Virus record (IMG/VR): IMGVR_UViG_3300037198_000018
Coordinates: 1-43,747 of that record
DNA from: a virus
Length of the DNA: 43,747 bases
Strand: one strand, 5' to 3'
The notes under the pieces were generated by a model, which ran no database searches, had not been told where the DNA came from, and saw only the letters and a program-made list of their open reading frames with translations. Both the position numbers and the translations under genes were made by a program. Shown here piece by piece: positions 39,873 through 43,747 of the stretch. The stretch's first letter is position 1; every line of letters begins with the position of its first letter.

Positions 39873-41248
39873 TGGAAGAACTCCTCCGGGATGGACAGTT
39901 CCGGGTCAACGGTTCCCAATCCCCAGTAAATCACGTTCTTGCGCGGCAGGAAACAGTTGGGGTTCCCCTGCCAGCATTCCTGGATGATGTTCTTGCCCAG
40001 GCCCAGGGCAATGGCCATCGGGCAGGACTGGTTCCCGATGAACACCCTGGCCCCGGCAATGATTCGGGCGGCCACCAGCAGGTTGGAAGTCTTGAGCCAG
40101 GGCACCTTTTTGCCCACGCCATAGGCGAGCTGGTCGAACAGGCCGTACTCTTTGTCCGAGCCGATGAAGGCCATCTGGTCGCCGTACTTTTTGATGAGAT
40201 GCAGCCAGGGGAAGTGGTAGTTGCGATACCGGGAGGTCAGATTGACGACGATGGGGCGGTCAACCACGGGACTGGCCACCGTCAGCCAGGGCCTGTCCGT
40301 GGGCCACTGAACACCAAAGGCATCCAGGTGCTGCTGGAAGATGGACTTGACCGGAGTCTGGAGCGGCTGGCTCCACTCAATGCGGAACCGATTCAGGTCG
40401 TAGTCAGTGGAGAAGGGGGTTGAATGGGTGAAGGACGCCCGCCAGATGCAATCCTGGGATTCCAGCAGCGGGGCCAGATTGTTGACCCAGTCCGGGTTGA
40501 CGGTGGAGCGCGAGCGCCGGGGGAACGGGAACTTGTTGTCGTCGGACAGGAACAGGACGCCTCCGCCCAGCGCCCGAATCACCGGGATGGAATAGATGAC
40601 ATCGCCTGAATCACCGGTGTGATGGAAGATTCTTGGACGGTCAATTCTGAACCCAGTTTGGGACATTTCCGGGAGCGGCGTCAGCCACGAATGGAACCCG
40701 AATGAGCCGTTCCAGCGCAGCGGAACACTGGCCCATTCACCGCTGCCGTTCCAGGAGCGGCCCTCGAAGGCGAACTTCAGGGCGGTGGCCAGTTCAGGGA
40801 ACTTGAATCCGGCGTCCTCAAGGGACTTTCGATGGCGCAGGCAGATGTAATTGTCCTCCGGGTGGGGGTTGTCACCAAAGGGATTGGCGGCCAGATATTT
40901 CAGGAGCTTGCGGCTGCGGAGGCTGAATCCCCCGTTGCCAACCAGCCCGGACGGGAGCCACGGAGCGCCGATGTAATCGTACTGGAGGAACCCGTCGCAC
41001 CAGGCGTCCCCGTTCAGGACGTAGCCGTCGGACTGAATCAGCAGACAGTGGGTGGTTTGGACGTGCTGGTGAAGCTCCAGGATGCAGAAATTGCTGTACT
41101 CCTCAAGGCCGGACAGGGGCGGCGACAGGAACTTGACCGAGCCAAAATCGCACTGTTCCATTGACTTCTCCAACGCCCGGTAAGCCAGATGTTTTTTGGG
41201 TGTGGAGTCAATGATGACAAGGGTTACGTCCCTGAGGTTGGGCTTCAC
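39869..41248 (-). CDS. Fusion glycosyltransferase: DUF5672-like plus GT9-like domains
   Basis: A 459-residue protein with two glycosyltransferase domains. The first, about residues 1-190, resembles DUF5672: LVIIDSTPKKHLAYRALEKS, LLIQSDGYVLN (69-79), then VGNGGFSLRS (103-112) and PEDNYIC (130-136). The second begins HHTGDSGDVIYSIPVIRALG (209-228), the nucleotide-sugar region of heptosyltransferase-like GT-B enzymes, and ends with ARVFIGNQSCPMAIALGLGK (400-419). The start is taken as GTG 41248, which overlaps the preceding stop (GTGA), matching the other cassette junctions; a TTG at 41266 in the same frame is possible. It may add two sugars in sequence. Confidence 0.82.
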   Translation of the reverse strand: MKPNLRDVTLVIIDSTPKKHLAYRALEKSMEQCDFGSVKFLSPPLSGLEEYSNFCILELHQHVQTTHCLLIQSDGYVLNGDAWCDGFLQYDYIGAPWLPSGLVGNGGFSLRSRKLLKYLAANPFGDNPHPEDNYICLRHRKSLEDAGFKFPELATALKFAFEGRSWNGSGEWASVPLRWNGSFGFHSWLTPLPEMSQTGFRIDRPRIFHHTGDSGDVIYSIPVIRALGGGVLFLSDDNKFPFPRRSRSTVNPDWVNNLAPLLESQDCIWRASFTHSTPFSTDYDLNRFRIEWSQPLQTPVKSIFQQHLDAFGVQWPTDRPWLTVASPVVDRPIVVNLTSRYRNYHFPWLHLIKKYGDQMAFIGSDKEYGLFDQLAYGVGKKVPWLKTSNLLVAARIIAGARVFIGNQSCPMAIALGLGKNIIQECWQGNPNCFLPRKNVIYWGLGTVDPELSIPEEFFQ

Positions 41249-41925
41249 TTGTCGAGTATCCAGCAATGGGCTGGCAGGTCGTTTTTAACCTCCTGGGATA
41301 GGTGCTTTTTGATGAGCGGCAGCGGTGCCCACACCTTGAGCTTGAGCGGGCACATGCACGCCATGCAGACGCCCAGCTTTTCATCGCTGGGAGTGGTGAG
41401 TTTGAGGGAGTGCAGGCGACCGATGCGGCCACGGATGAGTTCGGCGGCGGGGACGGTGAACCAAGAGGTCAGGTCGCCCTTGCCGTTTTGGGGACAGGTC
41501 TCGCAGATGACGGAGCGGCGGACGGCCTCGGCGGATTCGACGGGCGGCTCACCGGTTTTTTCCCATTCCAGCAGCAGGGCGGCACCGGCGTTAACCCTTT
41601 TTACGGCCCCCGCAACAGACGCCATCCTTGTCTGGGACGCGGGGGCCATCGGTTTTGGGGGCGGCGGGGAGGGGTCGCCGGTGATGTAGGCCGTCCATCC
41701 GTTCTGCTGGCATATCATCGTGTTGAACTGGTCAACGAGGGCCGCCACAGATTCCCGGTCGGTCGGGTAGGTTTGCTGAAGCGCGGGGTTGGAATTGATG
41801 ATGGCCGTCGCCTGGTTGACGATGGTGTCGAAGGAGGCGAAGGGAGCCGACCTCCACTTGACCTCCGGGATTTGGAATTTCATGCCGTGAGGCACCTGCA
41901 TCTGCCGGTTCTTTAGTGCTGCCAT
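41245..41925 (-). CDS. Cys-rich protein at the head of the late operon
   Basis: A 226-residue protein. The N-terminal 70 residues are folded and helical; a Pro-rich linker (PSPPPPKPMAP) follows. The C-terminal half holds a cysteine cluster: CETC (141-144), CMACMC (187-192) followed by PLKLKVWAPL, and CW at 221. The spacing suggests a zinc or iron-sulfur site. Such C-x-x-C-x-C-PLK-K endings occur in other phage proteins near glycosyltransferase genes, from memory, without an assigned function. It is the first gene of the long minus-strand operon, coupled by GTGA to the fusion glycosyltransferase. Confidence 0.72.
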   Translation of the reverse strand: MAALKNRQMQVPHGMKFQIPEVKWRSAPFASFDTIVNQATAIINSNPALQQTYPTDRESVAALVDQFNTMICQQNGWTAYITGDPSPPPPKPMAPASQTRMASVAGAVKRVNAGAALLLEWEKTGEPPVESAEAVRRSVICETCPQNGKGDLTSWFTVPAAELIRGRIGRLHSLKLTTPSDEKLGVCMACMCPLKLKVWAPLPLIKKHLSQEVKNDLPAHCWILDK

Positions 41926-41948
41926 GAAGGACTGTTACCACGGGACGA

Positions 41949-42323
41949 ATGAGCCGTCAACAGTTTTCGTTTGCAGAATTGCAACCAGTGTGGGAAGATG
42001 GGCCTGTGAAGTTCTACAAACTGCTGCCCGACCGGAACCCATTGCGGGTTGAATTCCGCAAGACAAAAACGTCCCCAATTGGGGACAAATGCAAGCGCTG
42101 CCGGGGCACCGGAATCGAGCCAAATCAGGCCGCCATTGGCGCGGAACTGAAGAAGCTGCGGCTGGCCGCCCACATCAGCCTTCGCCGGATGGCCCAGCGC
42201 CTGCACATCAGCCACGGGTTCCTGCATCAGCTTGAAGCCGGTCGCCGACGCTGGAATCCCGTGCTGGAGGAATGGTTCATCAGGGAGACAGAGAAGCGTA
42301 CCCCCAAAGGCCATCCCGTTTAA
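41949..42323 (+). CDS. XRE-type transcriptional regulator with CxxC knuckle
   Basis: A 124-residue DNA-binding protein. Residues 1-45 are mixed, then CKRCRGTG (48-55) makes a single zinc-knuckle-like CxxCxGxG, and about residues 63-105 form a helix-turn-helix: IGAELKKLRLAAHISLRRMA, then HISHGFLHQLEAGRR, as in the Cro/CI-like XRE family. The gene diverges from the late operon start at 41925 with only 23 bp between them, so it could control that operon or itself. Its 3' end overlaps the end of the small minus-strand gene by 44 bp. Confidence 0.85.
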   Translation: MSRQQFSFAELQPVWEDGPVKFYKLLPDRNPLRVEFRKTKTSPIGDKCKRCRGTGIEPNQAAIGAELKKLRLAAHISLRRMAQRLHISHGFLHQLEAGRRRWNPVLEEWFIRETEKRTPKGHPV

Positions 42324-42465
42324 TCAGTTTTATGGCCTTTTTACGGGGGCGGACGTCAATCCCCCACTTCTCCATCATTGTCTGCTGGTCTTTGATGGTC
42401 TGAGGGTCGTTCTCGACCTGCCACCTGATTATTTCCCGAATCGTCGGCCTGCGGCTTATTTTCAC
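42280..42465 (-). CDS. 61-residue basic hypothetical protein
   Basis: A small basic protein (VKISRRPTIREIIRWQVEND) starting at GTG 42465, which overlaps the stop of the initiator-like gene (GTGA). Helical character and basic residues suggest nucleic-acid or protein binding. It ends 44 bp inside the 3' end of the opposite-strand regulator. Coupling to its upstream neighbour is the main support. The family was not recognised. Confidence 0.6.
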   Translation of the reverse strand: MKISRRPTIREIIRWQVENDPQTIKDQQTMMEKWGIDVRPRKKAIKLIKRDGLWGYASLSP

Positions 42466-42974
42466 GACGCGTCCTTTTCCCTGAGTTCTTCCAGTTCATC
42501 GTCGGGGCCGGCGGGAAGACCATCCTTGTCAGTATAGCCGTTTTCAAACATCTTCACTGCCGCCGATTCGCCGGGCAATGGCCCGCTGCCAGCCGGCTTC
42601 CTGATTTTGAGCTTCTTCTTCAGCGCCCGGTACTCCGCCTGCTTCACCCGGTTGTACTCCCGTTTGTCCTCCGCCGTCTTGATTCGCTGGTAATACTCCC
42701 AGTTCACCAGCCGGTACTGGAACTCTCCCTCCCGCACTATCCTGCGGCCCTCCTCCAGCTTCGACCGGCTCTCCGGGTCGGGTGACGACAAGAACTCCAA
42801 AGCGTCCCTTACCTGCTGCTCTGTCCCTCCCAACGTAAACGCCAATAGCTTTGGATTGATTTCAACCGCGCCCCCGCGCGCCTTTGTGATGATGTAGTTC
42901 CAGACTGCGAAAACGTGCATTCCAGCACCAATCATTGAACCTTCGTACATTGCCTCATAGCATTTTCCGTACAT
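42462..42974 (-). CDS. Replication initiator / replisome organiser-like protein
   Basis: A 170-residue protein. The N-terminal 100 residues have the winged-helix pattern of phage replication organisers: YEAMYEGSMIGAGMHVFAVW, then INPKLLAFTLGG, then ALEFLSSPDPESRSKLEEGR and a strand-rich EFQYRLVNWEYYQRI. The following 70 residues are a basic helix (REYNRVKQAEYRALKKKLKI) and an acidic tail. Such proteins bind the origin and recruit helicase. The promoter-like and dyad elements just upstream suggest autoregulation. No ribosome-binding site is visible before the ATG. The helicase loader or DnaD-type C-terminal domain is absent, so it would need partners. Confidence 0.72.
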   Translation of the reverse strand: MYGKCYEAMYEGSMIGAGMHVFAVWNYIITKARGGAVEINPKLLAFTLGGTEQQVRDALEFLSSPDPESRSKLEEGRRIVREGEFQYRLVNWEYYQRIKTAEDKREYNRVKQAEYRALKKKLKIRKPAGSGPLPGESAAVKMFENGYTDKDGLPAGPDDELEELREKDAS

Positions 42975-42978
42975 GGGT

Positions 42979-43009
42979 TTGACATTATCACACTATGTTT
43001 CGATGTCAA
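42979..43009. promoter_or_regulatory. Operator-like inverted repeat over a minus-strand promoter
   Basis: TTGACAT (42979-42985) and ATGTCAA (43003-43009) form a perfect 7-bp inverted repeat spaced by 17 bases. On the minus strand the right arm contains a consensus -35 TTGACA, and 16 bases later TAATGT may act as -10, overlapping the left arm. A protein bound here would block polymerase. The start of transcription would fall at about the initiator ATG, giving a nearly leaderless message. Confidence 0.5.
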
Positions 43010-43024
43010 CAACATTCTTACACA

Positions 43025-43053
43025 TTTATACATTTGTCACAAAACGTGTACAA
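43025..43053 (-). promoter_or_regulatory. Second minus-strand promoter candidate
   Basis: On the minus strand TTGTAC (43048-43053) and TATAAA (43025-43030) are separated by exactly 17 bases, a good sigma70-type arrangement with a 5/6 match at -10 and 3/6 at -35. Transcription would start near 43018 and carry a 44-base leader that includes the inverted repeat at 42979-43009. Confidence 0.45.
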
Positions 43054-43146
43054 CTCAGAAGCAGAAGCAGACAAATACACCAACCCCACCTCCAGCCCAT
43101 CCGTCGCAAAAACGGGGAGAGCGCAAAGAAGCACAGGAGTCCAGAA

Positions 43147-43172
43147 CCCACCACCCACTCCAACCCACACCC
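43147..43172 (-). other. G-quadruplex-forming sequence on the minus strand
   Basis: Four CCC tracts on the plus strand, at 43147, 43154, 43164 and 43170, with loops of 4, 7 and 3 bases, give a canonical four-tract G-quadruplex motif on the minus strand, the strand that carries the leftward mRNA sense. It lies upstream of the initiator promoters. Further CCC runs occur near 43200-43213. Confidence 0.45.
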
Positions 43173-43280
43173 TCCGCTCGCAAAGCCTCGCTGGGCTTGC
43201 CCTACCCACCCCCACAGCTACATTGCGGCCCCAACATCATAAGACGCCTGTAATCGAATCGTGGAGCGAATGTGGGCCAG

Positions 43281-43484
43281 TCATGGCCTCAATTCTTCAG
43301 AGATGTTTCCGGAAGCGTCAATCACCCTCACCACCCTCGGTCTCCTGGGCTTTGGGTCGGGCGGATACCCGAACCCGCCACGATACTTCGCCCTCTGCCA
43401 CATGCAGACAACGTGAGCCTCATGGTCGTGACGAGAATGAGCCTCCACCAACACGTCATGCTCAACTCCTGGGTCGGTGTACAT
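43281..43484 (-). CDS. 67-residue hypothetical protein
   Basis: A small protein starting MYTDPGVEHDVLVEAHSR, with several His residues (HDHEAH near 19-24), a basic Pro-rich middle and a VVRVIDASGNISEELRP end. The frame has protein-like composition, unlike the repetitive frames nearby. It lies 13 bp after the preceding minus-strand gene, but no clear ribosome-binding site is visible. The family was not recognised. Confidence 0.45.
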   Translation of the reverse strand: MYTDPGVEHDVLVEAHSRHDHEAHVVCMWQRAKYRGGFGYPPDPKPRRPRVVRVIDASGNISEELRP

Positions 43485-43497
43485 AAATCAGGTGTGT

Positions 43498-43747
43498 TCA
43501 GTGAGGTGGGTTTGTATCAAGGTCGCCGCCGCCTGCTAGGGGCTTGGGGGTGGGTGGTGTGGGGACCAGGTCGGGTGAAAGAGATTCCTTTGAGTCTTCG
43601 ATGAGTTCTATCGGTGCCTGGATGATGGCTTGCGTGCGTGGTGCGCGGTTGCTGTGATAGTACAGCCTAAGCTCTTTCTTACAATCAATCACCTTGCACA
43701 GCGACGCTGCTGCTGCCGCTGCTTCACGCGCAAGCGACGTGGCTGCA
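43498..43747 (-). CDS. Partial hypothetical protein at the window edge
   Basis: The frame is open from the right window edge to TGA at 43498, so the start lies outside or the gene begins at GTG 43692. The visible part has an Ala-rich helix, then IDCKKELRLYYHSNRAPRTQ and an acidic, Pro-rich C-terminus (VPTPPTPKPLAGGG). The Pro/Gly codons produce the plus-strand G-rich tract at 43539-43564. The family was not recognised. It is the first visible gene of the leftward early cluster. Confidence 0.5.
   Translation of the reverse strand, partial: AATSLAREAAAAAASLCKVIDCKKELRLYYHSNRAPRTQAIIQAPIELIEDSKESLSPDLVPTPPTPKPLAGGGDLDTNPPH
43539..43564 (+). other. G-quadruplex-forming sequence on the plus strand
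   Basis: GGGG, GGGGG, GGG and GGGG tracts with loops of 3, 1 and 6 bases form a canonical G-quadruplex motif on the plus strand. It overlaps Pro-rich codons of the minus-strand gene, so codon composition could explain it. Confidence 0.4.

Larger units (their letters stand above)
42975..43280. other. Non-coding regulatory stretch upstream of the initiator gene
   Basis: About 300 bp without a convincing gene. The part next to the initiator start (to about 43060) is AT-rich and holds promoter-like boxes and an inverted repeat, described separately. The remainder is strongly strand-asymmetric: C-rich on the plus strand, with many CCC tracts, so G-rich in the leftward transcript. Frames seen on either strand here are low-complexity Pro/Thr- or Gly-rich and I do not regard them as genes. 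The location near an initiator gene makes it a candidate origin or control region. Confidence 0.5.

Noticed and set aside
41249-41266. TTG start for the fusion glycosyltransferase at 41266
   Set aside because: It adds six residues inside the preceding gene; GTG at 41248 gives the same GTGA overlap pattern as the other cassette junctions, so it was preferred though not proven.
42995-43486. Plus-strand frame of 163 codons near the right end
   Set aside because: The product is low-complexity Pro/Thr/Arg/Gln, overlaps better candidates on the minus strand and lies over the C-rich control region.
1-43747. tRNA genes, CRISPR arrays, insertion sequences, integrase
   Set aside because: I saw no cloverleaf-like segment, no regular spacer-repeat array, no transposase and no integrase-like protein; a tRNAscan-SE or Infernal run would be needed to exclude tRNAs fully.

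Overview
The window looks like most or all of a tailed double-stranded DNA phage genome of about 44 kb. It carries a large terminase, portal, scaffold-like and major-capsid-like proteins, tail and fibre proteins, a 2603-residue virion protein and a small replication module, with no ribosomal, tRNA or host housekeeping genes. The gene set (adaptor-like and nozzle-like proteins, a trio resembling ejection proteins, no tape measure, no sheath) fits a short-tailed, podovirus-type particle; this is inference from gene order and protein character. No integrase was seen. The host cannot be named. Secreted-type fibres with Asn/Thr-rich repeats and a GSGLTNVP motif resemble proteins I associate with Verrucomicrobiota and related environmental bacteria, but this is a weak hint.

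Layout. (1) 1-4694, plus strand: nucleic-acid genes in tight, often ATGA-overlapping order: an RNA polymerase alpha-CTD-like protein, small zinc proteins, an SF2 helicase, a RusA-like resolvase, a TOPRIM primase-like protein and a 56-residue zinc ribbon. (2) 20803 down to 4688, minus strand: fibre genes (collagen-like, LamG-like, modular fibre), nozzle- and adaptor-like tail proteins, an HNH endonuclease, two candidate ejection proteins and the giant protein, whose end converges on segment 1. (3) 20866-22689, plus strand: the large terminase, alone on its strand. (4) 41925 down to 22747, minus strand: a Cys-rich protein, a four-gene glycosyltransferase/methyltransferase cassette, portal, HELVE protein, ATP-grasp ligase, several small proteins, scaffold, GroES-like co-chaperonin, HNH, major capsid, CIxxCIPxG repeat proteins, a secreted beta-helix fibre, a secreted FN3 protein, and a run of membrane proteins and a lipoprotein that may include lysis genes. 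(5) 41949-42323, plus strand: an XRE-type regulator diverging from the late operon. (6) 43747 down to 42280, minus strand: a replication-initiator-like protein and small genes, with a regulatory stretch at 42975-43280.

How it may work together. Segments 1 and 6 would handle early control and replication; no DNA polymerase is visible, so host polymerase is probably used. Segments 2 to 4 build the particle. Three features stand out: a sugar-modification cassette coupled to the portal gene by 4-bp overlaps, an ATP-grasp enzyme inside the head operon, and a set of fibre-like proteins that begin with Sec signal peptides. Both window ends lie in open frames, and no endolysin was recognised.
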